A stretch of DNA of 64,000 nucleotides from an uncultured Pelagibacteraceae bacterium (GTDB taxonomy: Bacteria > Pseudomonadota > Alphaproteobacteria > Pelagibacterales > AG-422-B15), in contig CABYZQ010000005.1 of NCBI GenBank assembly GCA_902523535.1, positions 1 to 64,000 of the forward strand, given 5' to 3'. This document shows, piece by piece, positions 17,575 through 26,446 of the stretch; the stretch's first letter is position 1, and every line of letters starts with the position of its first letter. Position numbers and translations under genes: made by a program. The notes beneath the pieces are model-generated. The model saw nothing but the letters and a program-made list of their open reading frames with translations, had not been told where the DNA came from and ran no database searches.

Positions 17575-18369
17575 CTAAAGATAAATAAGGATAAGTGTTC
17601 CTATAACAATTCGGTAGATTACAAATGGTTTCATAGTATTTTTTTTCAACCATTTAAGTAAATAGTTGATTGAAATATAAGCTATAAAAAATGAGATCAG
17701 AAATCCAAACAAGCTAGATGAAATATTATCACTTGTTGGAGACTCTATGAGTTTAAGAATTGGTATTGCAGAAGAAATTAAAATTACTGGAATTGATAGT
17801 AAAATAGAAAGCTTTGCAGCTTCTATTCTATTTAAACCAATTATTCTTGAACCTGAATACACAACTCCCGCTCTACTTGCCCCAGGTATAATCGCTAGTA
17901 TTTGAAAAAGACCAATGATGAGCGCATTTTTTATTGATAATCTCTCAATGCCTTTAGTATTCGCATTAGTGTAACTATCAGAATAATAGAGAAGAAGTCC
18001 AAAAATTATTGTTGCTAGTCCAACAATTTTTATATTCCTTAAAATTTCAGCATAACCTGTAAGAAAAAGTAAGCCTCCAACAATCACAACAGGCAATGTT
18101 CCAACAATGAGACAGAAAGCTAAATTTTTCTCATCCTTATTTAATTTGATGCTGAATGGTAAAAGTAGAAAAACTAATACTTTAATATCATTTCTGAAAT
18201 AGATTATAACAGCCAAAAGAGAACCTAGATGCAGGCTTACATCCAACATCAGGCTTTCGGGAACACTCATTATTTCAGCTGCGACTAATAAATGTCCAGA
18301 ACTTGAAATAGGCAAAAACTCGGTAATACCCTGTATAATTCCTAGTAGTAGTATTGGTAAAAAAGCCAT
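17575..18369 (-). CDS. uppP: Undecaprenyl-diphosphatase (BacA/UppP)
   Basis: A 264-residue polytopic membrane enzyme (about 7-8 hydrophobic helices) that dephosphorylates undecaprenyl diphosphate and recycles the lipid carrier for peptidoglycan and LPS O-chain synthesis. Active-site motifs are GIIQGITEFLPISSSGHLL near the N terminus and PGASRAGVVYSGSRIIGLNR in the second half. The length matches the family. Its 5' region is shared with the divergent gltD leader. Confidence 0.95.
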   Translation of the reverse strand: MAFLPILLLGIIQGITEFLPISSSGHLLVAAEIMSVPESLMLDVSLHLGSLLAVIIYFRNDIKVLVFLLLPFSIKLNKDEKNLAFCLIVGTLPVVIVGGLLFLTGYAEILRNIKIVGLATIIFGLLLYYSDSYTNANTKGIERLSIKNALIIGLFQILAIIPGASRAGVVYSGSRIIGLNRIEAAKLSILLSIPVILISSAIPILKLIESPTSDNISSSLFGFLISFFIAYISINYLLKWLKKNTMKPFVIYRIVIGTLILIYL

Positions 18370-18423
18370 AAGAGTTAAAAAAATACTGTTTTACGCCATT
18401 TAGGCAAGAAAAACTTAAACTGT

Positions 18424-18438
18424 GTCATACTATATGAC
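18424..18438. promoter_or_regulatory. Inverted repeat upstream of gltD (candidate operator)
   Basis: GTCATA, then CTA, then TATGAC: a perfect 6-base inverted repeat with a 3-base centre. It lies roughly 22-36 bases upstream of the likely gltD -10 (18461-18466), over or just before the -35 zone, where an activator or repressor would bind. No regulator is assigned. It does not match the NtrC or sigma-54 consensus. Confidence 0.4.
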
Positions 18439-18457
18439 TATTATTATATATTTTAAA

Positions 18458-18466
18458 TGTTATAAA
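18458..18466 (+). promoter_or_regulatory. Putative extended -10 element of gltD
   Basis: TGT directly before TATAAA (18461-18466) fits an extended -10 box; no good -35 is seen at 16-18 bases. The likely transcript would start near 18473 and include a leader of about 55 bases carrying the upstream ORF and the second inverted repeat. Confidence 0.35.
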
Positions 18467-18493
18467 AAGCTTAACTAAATGAGAGGAATCTAA

Positions 18494-18516
18494 ATATGTC
18501 ATGCATTGTGACATAT
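18494..18516. promoter_or_regulatory. Perfect 8-base inverted repeat in the gltD leader
   Basis: ATATGTCA (18494-18501), 7-base centre, TGACATAT (18509-18516). As DNA it could be an operator. As RNA it is a hairpin that starts at the upstream-ORF ATG (18496) and ends 10 bases before the gltD ATG. The half-sites share GTCA/TGAC with the repeat at 18424-18438, so one regulator could use both. Confidence 0.5.
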
Positions 18517-18534
18517 AAGAGACGTTATGCTTAA
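18496..18534 (+). CDS. Candidate 12-codon upstream ORF of gltD
   Basis: ATG at 18496 opens a 12-codon frame (MSCIVTYKRRYA, TAA at 18532-18534) that overlaps the gltD start (18527) in another frame. It has a good Shine-Dalgarno, AGAGGA at 18482-18487, 8 bases upstream, better than anything directly before gltD. It could be a leader peptide or a device for termination-reinitiation at gltD. Expression is unproven and chance cannot be excluded. Confidence 0.35.
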   Translation: MSCIVTYKRRYA

Positions 18535-19966
18535 ATTTACTAATTTAAATCAAGAATACCCTGAAAAAAGGTCCTCAGAAAATAGAAAAAAAGATTTTGG
18601 GGAGATTTACGAGAACTTTATAAAGAACAGCGCTAAAGAGCAGTCAAGTCGTTGTTCTCAGTGCGGGGTTCCTTACTGCACCGTCCATTGTCCCTTGCAT
18701 AATCATATTCCTGATTGGCTTAAGCTTGCGGCGGAGGACCGACTTGAAGAGGCTTACCAAATATCTTCGAGTACAAATAATATGCCAGAGATATGCGGAA
18801 GAATTTGCCCGCAAGATCGATTATGTGAAGGAAACTGTGTTATTGAGCAATCAGGTCATGGTTCGGTCACTATTGGATCAGTAGAAAAATATTTAACTGA
18901 CAATGCGTTTGAAAAGGGATGGATTAAACCGATCAAAGTTCCTGAGTACTTAGAAAAAGAAAATAGCATTGGTATCATTGGTGCGGGTCCTGCAGGTCTT
19001 GCTGCCGCTGAGGAATTAAGAAAAAGGGGTTACAAAATTGATGTATATGATCGTTATGACCGCGCTGGAGGGTTACTGATTTATGGAATCCCAAATTTTA
19101 AACTGGAAAAAGATATTGTTCAAAGAAGAATGAAATACCTTGAGGACTCAAATATTAAGATTCATCTAAATACTGAAATTGGAAAAGATATTCATTTTTT
19201 GGATCTTCAAAAAAAACATGACGCTGTATTAATTGCAACGGGAGTCTATAAAGCGAGAGAAATTTCCCTAGAAGGCGATGCATCCGAAGTAGTTCCTGCT
19301 TTGGATTTTCTAACTGCATCAAACCGAAAAGGCTTGGGAGATAGCGTAGAGGCTTTTGATAATGGATTGCTCAACGCCAAAGGTAAGAATGTAGTTGTAA
19401 TTGGTGGAGGGGATACAGCTATGGACTGCGTAAGAACAGCTATTAGACAGGAGGCAAAATCCGTTAAGTGTCTTTACCGAAGAGATAAAGAGAACATGCC
19501 CGGCTCGGCAAGAGAAGTTAACAATGCTGAGGAAGAAGGAGTAGAATTTTTATGGCAATCTCTCCCAAAAAAAATTGAAAGAAATAATAATGGTAGCCTC
19601 TTAAACTGTATAAAAATGAAGTTAAGTGAACCAGAGTCCGATGGCAGAAGAATCCCTCAAGAGATAGCAGGTTCTGATTTTGAATTAGAGACCGATTTAG
19701 TAATTGCTGCTCTGGGTTTTTCTCCAGAAAATTTGCCAAAAATGTTTGAAGTCGAAGAACTTCCAGTCACTAAATGGGGTACGGTTCGTATAGGATTTAA
19801 TACCATGATGACCAGTCTTGAGGGCGTATTTGCTGCAGGAGATATTGTCAGAGGAGCTTCCCTGGTAGTTTGGGGAATCAGAGATGGGCGAGATGTAGCA
19901 AATTCTATTCATGATTATATTGAAGAAAAAAACATTGCAAAAAATATTAATACAAAAGCCTCATGA
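18527..19966 (+). CDS. gltD: Glutamate synthase small subunit (NADPH)
   Basis: A 479-residue flavoprotein that passes electrons from NADPH to the large subunit for glutamine-dependent glutamate synthesis. The N-terminal Cys-rich domain holds the two 4Fe-4S clusters (CSQCGVPYCTVHC, then ICGRICPQDRLCEGNC). FAD binds at IGAGPAGLAAAEELRKRGY and NADPH at VVVIGGGDTAMDC, and the FAD domain ends with GVFAAGDIVRGASLV. It precedes gltB with a 4-base overlap; the more familiar order is gltB-gltD. Its own ribosome site is weak (AAGAGA), see the leader entries. Confidence 0.96.
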   Translation: MLKFTNLNQEYPEKRSSENRKKDFGEIYENFIKNSAKEQSSRCSQCGVPYCTVHCPLHNHIPDWLKLAAEDRLEEAYQISSSTNNMPEICGRICPQDRLCEGNCVIEQSGHGSVTIGSVEKYLTDNAFEKGWIKPIKVPEYLEKENSIGIIGAGPAGLAAAEELRKRGYKIDVYDRYDRAGGLLIYGIPNFKLEKDIVQRRMKYLEDSNIKIHLNTEIGKDIHFLDLQKKHDAVLIATGVYKAREISLEGDASEVVPALDFLTASNRKGLGDSVEAFDNGLLNAKGKNVVVIGGGDTAMDCVRTAIRQEAKSVKCLYRRDKENMPGSAREVNNAEEEGVEFLWQSLPKKIERNNNGSLLNCIKMKLSEPESDGRRIPQEIAGSDFELETDLVIAALGFSPENLPKMFEVEELPVTKWGTVRIGFNTMMTSLEGVFAAGDIVRGASLVVWGIRDGRDVANSIHDYIEEKNIAKNINTKAS

Positions 19967-22900
19967 TAAATGAATTAAAAAGATATTTAAAAAATAAAAA
20001 AAATTTAGAGGATGCCTTTTTATATAATCCGGGACATGAACATGACTCTTGCGGCGTAGGTTTTGTAGCATCTACAGATGGCAAACAAAGACGTGAAGTT
20101 GTCCAAGGTGGTATTGATGCCCTCAAGGCTGTATGGCATCGAGGTGCCGTTGATGCTGACGGAAAGACTGGTGACGGAGCAGGCATACTTACTCAGATTC
20201 CTTATAATTTTTTCGACGATGAGATAGCTAAGACAGGCCATGAAAAAAGAGATGAAACTCTCGGTATTGGCATGATGTTTCTTCCAAGGAATGATTATGC
20301 CGCACTAGAAAAATGTAGAACAATTATTGAGTCCGAACTGCTAGATCATGGTTATTACATCTATGGTTGGAGACAGGTTCCAATAAATAACAGTGTAATT
20401 GGGGAAAAAGCAAACTCGACTCGTCCTGAGATTGAACAGGTCATGTTCGTAAATAACATAGAAAGAGATAAAGACTTTGATTTTGCAAAAGAGTTGTATC
20501 TTGTGAGAAGAAGACTTGAAAAAAGAATAGCTAAGCAGCAAATTAATGATTTCTATGTTTGTTCATTAAGTTTCGAGTCAATTATCTACAAAGGACTTTT
20601 CTTAGCCGAACAACTATCAATTTTTTATCCTGACTTAGCGAATGAAGAATTTATTTCATCTTTTGCCGTATTTCATCAAAGGTACTCAACAAATACTTTT
20701 CCGTCTTGGGGTTTAGCTCAGCCTTTTAGACTGTTAGCTCATAACGGTGAAATTAATACAATATCAGGAAATACTAACTGGATGAGGAATCACCAAACAA
20801 GAATTACCACTGAAATTTTTGGAGATGACAGTGAGCAAGTTAAACCAATTATTGAAAAAAACGTTTCAGACTCATCGGCCTTAGACGCAGCTTTTGAGCT
20901 GTATGTAAGGGCGGGAAGATCAGTTCCTCTTGTAAAAACTCTTTTAATACCGGAAGCCTGGTCAAAAAGAAGCGAGCTTATGCCAATTGAGCATAGAAAT
21001 ATGTATGAATTTTCAAACGCTATTGTTGAACCTTGGGATGGTCCTGCTGCAATAGCAGCAGTTGATGGAAATTGGATCATTGGAGGTATGGACAGAAATG
21101 GATTACGGCCTATGAGATACTCAATTTCCCGAGATAATCTTATATATGTAGGTTCTGAAACAGGGATGGTGACAGTCGATGAATCTAAAATAATAGAAAA
21201 AGGTAAACTAGGACCAGGTGAAATTATCGGTATCAATCTTAAAGAAGGTAAAATATTTAGAGATCATGAAATGAAGGAACGATTGGCATCTGAAGCGCCA
21301 TATGAAGAGTATGTCAAAAAAATAATACGATTAGATAAACGAGTTAAAATTTCTAAAGAATCAACGGTTACTGATCAAGCCAAGTTAAGAAAGAAAATGA
21401 TTGCTGCTGGGTATACCATGGAGGAACTTGAACTCATCCTGCACCCAATGGTTTCGGATGCGAAAGAATCTACGGGCAGCATGGGCGATGATACGCCAAT
21501 AGCAGTATTGTCGGATAAGTACAGACCATTGTCACACTTTTTTAGACAAAAATTTAGCCAAGTGACAAATCCTCCCATCGACAGCCTAAGAGAGCAAAGT
21601 AGGATGAGTTTAAAAACGAGATTTGGAAATCTTCAGGATATTTTGAATCCAAATCCATATGAAGAAAATGTTTTTGTAATAGATAGTCCATTTATTACTA
21701 ATGGCTTTTTTAAAAAAATTTCATCACGCGGTCAACAGACAACAACAAATATTGATTGTACTGTAGAAAAAAAGTCATTTGATTTAAAAAAAGAAATTAA
21801 GCGTATTCAGTTAGAAGCTGAAACTGCAGTACTAAGTGGAAAGTCTCACATAGTCTTATCAGATATTAATGCCGATGAAGAAAAAATTGCATTACCATTA
21901 ATTCTCATTACTGCTGCAGTTCATACAGATCTTACTCGAAAAGGAATAAGATCATTTGTTTCGTTACATGTCAGGTCTTCAGAATGCATTGATACTCATT
22001 ACTTCGCTGTATTAATTGGCGTTGGGGCAACAACTGTAAATCCTTATTTGGCGCAAGACTGTATCTATGAGAGGCACCAGAAAGGGTTATTTGGTGAGAT
22101 GTCCTATGAAGAATGTGTTGATCGATATAAAAAAGCCATTGATCAAGGACTCCTAAAAGTAATGTCGAAGCTGGGTATATCCGTTATTAGTGCGTATAGA
22201 GGTGGTTTTAATTTTGAAGCAGTTGGTCTTAGCCGTTCTACGGTAAATGAATATTTCCTTGGTGTGCAAAGCCGAATGTCGGGAATAGGCCTTACTGGAA
22301 TTGAGAAAAAACTTATTGAATTACATGATTACGCTTATTCAGATACCGTTCAAACACTTCCTATAGGTGGAATATATCGATATCGAAGTGGAGGAGAAAC
22401 ACATGCTTATGAAGGTAAATTAATACACCTTCTTCAAACATCAGTAGCCGAGGACTCTTATGATATGTATAAAAAGTACTCAAGCTCAATGGGGAATTTT
22501 GCGCCAATCAATATAAGAGACCTTCTTGAGTTTAAAGAAGCAGAAAATGATTTAGATCTTTCAGAAGTTGAGTCCATAACATCAATTAGAAAAAGGTTTG
22601 GAACAGGAAGTATGTCCCATGGCGCTTTGTCAAAAGAAGCCCATGAAACACTCGCGATTGCAATGAATAGAATTGGAGGAGCGTCTTGCTCTGGTGAAGG
22701 TGGCGAGTCAATTGAACGATCATATCCACTTGAGAACGGGGATAGTGCAAATTCAAGAGTTAAACAAGTAGCCTCTGCAAGGTTTGGGGTGACTACAGAA
22801 TATCTTAACAATTGTGAAGAAATTGAAATTAAGATTGCACAAGGGGCAAAGCCTGGTGAGGGAGGTCAATTGCCAGGGTTTAAAGTCACAGCGGAAATTG

Positions 22901-24483
22901 CTAAATTAAGACATTCAACTCAAGGAGTAACATTAATTAGTCCTCCTCCACACCACGATATCTACTCGATTGAAGATCTTGCACAACTTATTTATGACTT
23001 GAAACAAGTAAACCCTAATGCAAGAGTATGTGTAAAATTAGTTGCTTCTTCTGGCATAGGAACAATTGCTGCGGGTGTTGCTAAGGCAAAAGCTGATGTA
23101 ATTCTTATTTCTGGTCACAATGGGGGCACTGGAGCGAGCCCACAAACAAGCATTAAATATGCTGGCATTCCTTGGGAAATGGGCTTGACGGAAGTAAATC
23201 AGGTTCTGACATTAAATGGCTTGCGTCAGAACGTAGTACTCCGAACAGATGGTGGAATTAAGACTGGTCGAGATGTAGTAATTGCTGCGATGATGGGAGC
23301 TGAAGAGTTTGGAGTTGGCACAACTTCTCTAGTGGCTATGGGATGTATTATGGTTAGGCAATGTCATTCAAACACATGCCCAGTAGGTGTTTGTACGCAA
23401 GATGATGATTTGAGAGCGAGATTTTCAGGTAGCCCAGAAAAAGTGGTTAATCTGTTTAGCTTTATAGCAGAAGAGGTCAGAGAAATTTTAGCTGACTTAG
23501 GTGTTAAAAGTTTAAATGATGTTATTGGAAGAACAGATTTATTGTATCAAATATCAAGGGGATCAACTCATTTAGATGATTTAGATTTGAATTCACTTTT
23601 AATTCAAGCTGAGAAGGATCCAGATGTTGAGTACTTCAATCACTCTACAATTAATGACGCAGGCTCTACTCTTGATGAAAAAATTATTCAAGATGCCTCG
23701 AAATTTTTACAGACTGGACAGAAAACTGAATTAAATTATCCGATTAAAAATACTGATAGAGCGGTAGGTACTAGATTATCATCAACTATTTACCGAACAT
23801 TCAAAAATACTGAAGTTAATAAGGAACATTTGACTATCAATCTCACCGGATCAGCTGGACAATCACTTGGCGCTTTTGGGATTAAAGGATTAAAGATAAG
23901 CCTTTTTGGAGATTCAAATGACTATGTTGGAAAAGGGTTATCAGGTGCTACAATTTCCATTAGGCCACACAAAAATAGTTCATTAATTAGTAATGAAAAT
24001 ACAATCATTGGAAACACTGTACTTTACGGTGCAACATCTGGCGAATTATATGCTGCTGGTGAAGCGGGTGAAAGGTTTGCTGTTAGAAACTCAGGTGCAA
24101 CAACTGTAGTGGAAGGATGTGGTTCAAATGGATGCGAATACATGACTGGTGGTACTGTTGTAATTTTAGGAAAAACAGGAGACAATTTTGGGGCTGGAAT
24201 GACTGGCGGCATGGCATTTATATATGATGAGGATCAAAATTTTAATTTAAGAGTAAATCCAGAGACCTTAATCTTTGATACAATTTCCTCGGATTATTGG
24301 ACAAATGAGCTTTACCAAATTATTCTTAGTCACCATCAAAATACATTAAGTTTGCACGCCAAAAATATATTAGATAACTGGGAAACAGAAAAATTAAAAT
24401 TTATTCACGTATGTCCAAAAGAGATAGCCAATATATTAGTTCAACCTCTGGGTTTCGAAAAAAAATTGAAGCAGGTCAATTAA
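19963..24483 (+). CDS. gltB: Glutamate synthase large subunit
   Basis: A 1506-residue multidomain enzyme. C30 in HDSCGVGFVA would become the N-terminal nucleophile of the glutaminase domain after removal of a 29-residue propeptide. The central domain is followed by the FMN/2-oxoglutarate domain (SGHNGGTGASPQTSIKYAG, LRTDGGIKTGRDV), a 3Fe-4S site (CIMVRQCHSNTCPVGVC), and a C-terminal GxGxG beta-helix. It hydrolyses glutamine and reductively aminates 2-oxoglutarate. Length and domain order are normal. Its last 73 bases overlap the annotated start of queG. Confidence 0.97.
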   Translation: MINELKRYLKNKKNLEDAFLYNPGHEHDSCGVGFVASTDGKQRREVVQGGIDALKAVWHRGAVDADGKTGDGAGILTQIPYNFFDDEIAKTGHEKRDETLGIGMMFLPRNDYAALEKCRTIIESELLDHGYYIYGWRQVPINNSVIGEKANSTRPEIEQVMFVNNIERDKDFDFAKELYLVRRRLEKRIAKQQINDFYVCSLSFESIIYKGLFLAEQLSIFYPDLANEEFISSFAVFHQRYSTNTFPSWGLAQPFRLLAHNGEINTISGNTNWMRNHQTRITTEIFGDDSEQVKPIIEKNVSDSSALDAAFELYVRAGRSVPLVKTLLIPEAWSKRSELMPIEHRNMYEFSNAIVEPWDGPAAIAAVDGNWIIGGMDRNGLRPMRYSISRDNLIYVGSETGMVTVDESKIIEKGKLGPGEIIGINLKEGKIFRDHEMKERLASEAPYEEYVKKIIRLDKRVKISKESTVTDQAKLRKKMIAAGYTMEELELILHPMVSDAKESTGSMGDDTPIAVLSDKYRPLSHFFRQKFSQVTNPPIDSLREQSRMSLKTRFGNLQDILNPNPYEENVFVIDSPFITNGFFKKISSRGQQTTTNIDCTVEKKSFDLKKEIKRIQLEAETAVLSGKSHIVLSDINADEEKIALPLILITAAVHTDLTRKGIRSFVSLHVRSSECIDTHYFAVLIGVGATTVNPYLAQDCIYERHQKGLFGEMSYEECVDRYKKAIDQGLLKVMSKLGISVISAYRGGFNFEAVGLSRSTVNEYFLGVQSRMSGIGLTGIEKKLIELHDYAYSDTVQTLPIGGIYRYRSGGETHAYEGKLIHLLQTSVAEDSYDMYKKYSSSMGNFAPINIRDLLEFKEAENDLDLSEVESITSIRKRFGTGSMSHGALSKEAHETLAIAMNRIGGASCSGEGGESIERSYPLENGDSANSRVKQVASARFGVTTEYLNNCEEIEIKIAQGAKPGEGGQLPGFKVTAEIAKLRHSTQGVTLISPPPHHDIYSIEDLAQLIYDLKQVNPNARVCVKLVASSGIGTIAAGVAKAKADVILISGHNGGTGASPQTSIKYAGIPWEMGLTEVNQVLTLNGLRQNVVLRTDGGIKTGRDVVIAAMMGAEEFGVGTTSLVAMGCIMVRQCHSNTCPVGVCTQDDDLRARFSGSPEKVVNLFSFIAEEVREILADLGVKSLNDVIGRTDLLYQISRGSTHLDDLDLNSLLIQAEKDPDVEYFNHSTINDAGSTLDEKIIQDASKFLQTGQKTELNYPIKNTDRAVGTRLSSTIYRTFKNTEVNKEHLTINLTGSAGQSLGAFGIKGLKISLFGDSNDYVGKGLSGATISIRPHKNSSLISNENTIIGNTVLYGATSGELYAAGEAGERFAVRNSGATTVVEGCGSNGCEYMTGGTVVILGKTGDNFGAGMTGGMAFIYDEDQNFNLRVNPETLIFDTISSDYWTNELYQIILSHHQNTLSLHAKNILDNWETEKLKFIHVCPKEIANILVQPLGFEKKLKQVN

Positions 24484-25595
24484 TTAAAGGTAGTAATTAT
24501 GAAAAACTTGATCAACTAATCAAAGAAAATGGTTTTGATGTTTTTGGAGTTGTACCAGCAAGCTCTGAATTAGATTTTAAAAAACAGCTTAATGAATTTT
24601 TAGATAACAATCATCATGGTGATATGAAATGGATGTATGAAAGATCACATCTGAGATCTAATCCAAAATCACTTTGGGACAAAACAAAATCAATAATAGT
24701 ACTTGGAGTAAATTATAATTTTAATTGTAATTCACTTGAGCTTTTATCAAATAAGGAAAAAGGAATTGTATCAGTATATTCAAGAAATAACGACTATCAT
24801 AAAATTATCAAAAAAAACTTAAAACATTTGTCAGTACAAATTTCAGATTTGTATGATTGTGATTATAAATACTTCATTGATACAGCGCCAGTAATGGAAA
24901 AACCTATAGGTATGTTAGGAGGAATTGGTTGGCAAGGAAAGCACACAAACCTAGTTTCAAAAGACTTTGGATCATGGCTGTTCCTCTCAACAATATTTGT
25001 CGATAAAAAAATTGTATTTTCAGAACCTGAGGTAAATCATTGTGGCTCCTGTTCGGATTGTATAGACATATGTCCTACTGGCGCAATACTTGAACCTTAT
25101 AAGCTAGATGCAAGAAAATGTATTTCCTATCTCACCATAGAACATAAAGGTAAAATAGATAAAAATTTGAGATCTCTAATAGGAAATAGAATTTATGGAT
25201 GTGATGACTGTTTAGCTGTGTGCCCGTGGAATAAATTTGCCAAATTATCCAATGAAAAAAATTTTCATCCTAAAGCAGAACTAATAGAACCTGATCTCAA
25301 ATCCTTTATCAAACTTGATGATGCGCAATTTAGAAAGAAATTTAGTGGATCAAGTATAAAAAGGATTGGAAGGGATCGATTTATTAGAAATGTATTGATT
25401 GCAGTGGGAAATAGTAAAAATAAGGTTTTTATTGATGATGTAAAAGACCTTCTTCATGATGAGTCAAGCTTAGTTAGGTCAATGGCCGTGTGGGCTCTTA
25501 AACAAATATCAGATACTTATGATTTCAATAATTATAGAAAAGAGCATATATCTTTAGAGGTAGATAAAGATGTAAAAGCAGAATGGTTAGATTAG
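24411..25595 (+). CDS. queG: Epoxyqueuosine reductase
   Basis: A 394-residue iron-sulfur and cobalamin-dependent enzyme for the last step of queuosine synthesis on tRNA. It has MKWMYERSHLRSNPKSLW, VDTAP-like FIDTAPVMEKPIG, GGIGWQGKHTNL, and two 4Fe-4S sets: CGSCSDCIDICPTGA with CISY, and GCDDCLAVCPWNKF. A HEAT-like tail ends the protein. The only ATG start gives about 30 extra N-terminal residues lying inside gltB. Homology appears to begin near residue 30 (NYEKLDQLIKENGFD), so a non-standard start (for example ATT at 24483) is possible. Confidence 0.93.
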   Translation: MSKRDSQYISSTSGFRKKIEAGQLIKGSNYEKLDQLIKENGFDVFGVVPASSELDFKKQLNEFLDNNHHGDMKWMYERSHLRSNPKSLWDKTKSIIVLGVNYNFNCNSLELLSNKEKGIVSVYSRNNDYHKIIKKNLKHLSVQISDLYDCDYKYFIDTAPVMEKPIGMLGGIGWQGKHTNLVSKDFGSWLFLSTIFVDKKIVFSEPEVNHCGSCSDCIDICPTGAILEPYKLDARKCISYLTIEHKGKIDKNLRSLIGNRIYGCDDCLAVCPWNKFAKLSNEKNFHPKAELIEPDLKSFIKLDDAQFRKKFSGSSIKRIGRDRFIRNVLIAVGNSKNKVFIDDVKDLLHDESSLVRSMAVWALKQISDTYDFNNYRKEHISLEVDKDVKAEWLD

Positions 25596-25599
25596 CATC

Positions 25600-26442
25600 A
25601 TGATTTTTATTTATGGATATGGTTATACTTCTCAACATTTGTGTAAGCTATTAATTAGTAACAAGATAATTGCAACTTCTCGAAGCTGTGAAGAGAAAAA
25701 ATCAATCTATGATAATGTTGAACTGATTGCGCCGAGTGAATCAAATTTAATAATAAAGGAATACAGTGATAAAATAACCCATCTATTGATTTCAGTCCCA
25801 CCCAGTGATGATGGGGATCTGTTTTTGAATAATTTCAATAAAGATTTACAATCTCTTAAAAATTTAAAGTGGGTTGGATATTTATCAGCTACAAGTGTGT
25901 ATGGAGATCATAAAGGTGAATTTGTAAATGAGAACTCTGAACTTCTTACAAGGTCCACTAGAGGTATCAATAGAAAACTTGCAGAAGATCAATGGATTGA
26001 CATTTCAAATAAATATAATCTTCCTCTTCATATATTTAGGATTGCAGGCATATATGGACCGCAAAGAAGCATTATAGATAGAATGAGTTCAGGAAATTTT
26101 ATTAATGTAATTAAAGATAATCATTTTTTTTCGAGAATTTATATTGATGACTTGGTAAATGTAATTAATGCTTCAATGAATAAACCAAATCCCATAAGTA
26201 TTTACAATGTTGCTGATGATTTACCATCATCTTTAAATGATGTTGTTAGATATATATCTGAGAAAACAGGAATAACAATTGATCGAGAAATGCAATACTC
26301 AGAATTAAGTGAAGATAAAAAAAGAGAAAGTTTCTTCACTGAAAATAAAAAGGTTAATAATAAACTAATAAAGGAGGAATTAGGCGTAATATTAAAGTAC
26401 CCAACATATATTGAGGGCTATAATAAAATTATTAAATGTTAA
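25600..26442 (+). CDS. SDR / NAD-dependent epimerase-family protein (YeeZ-like)
   Basis: A 280-residue Rossmann protein. The N terminus MIFIYGYGYTSQHLCKLL is a GxGxxS-type dinucleotide loop. SVPPSDDGD, YLSATSVYGDHKGE, RGINRKLAEDQW and FRIAGIYGPQRS follow, the pattern of atypical short-chain reductases such as YeeZ. Substrate is unknown; an NAD(P)-dependent sugar or small-molecule reaction is likely. It starts 4 bases after queG, so it is probably in the same transcript, and it is convergent with the EamA gene. Confidence 0.8.
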   Translation: MIFIYGYGYTSQHLCKLLISNKIIATSRSCEEKKSIYDNVELIAPSESNLIIKEYSDKITHLLISVPPSDDGDLFLNNFNKDLQSLKNLKWVGYLSATSVYGDHKGEFVNENSELLTRSTRGINRKLAEDQWIDISNKYNLPLHIFRIAGIYGPQRSIIDRMSSGNFINVIKDNHFFSRIYIDDLVNVINASMNKPNPISIYNVADDLPSSLNDVVRYISEKTGITIDREMQYSELSEDKKRESFFTENKKVNNKLIKEELGVILKYPTYIEGYNKIIKC

Positions 26443-26446
26443 TTTC

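Noticed and set aside
20790-21236. 148-codon minus-strand ORF opposite gltB
   Set aside because: It is antisense to a conserved glutamate synthase region and has no ribosome site or motifs.
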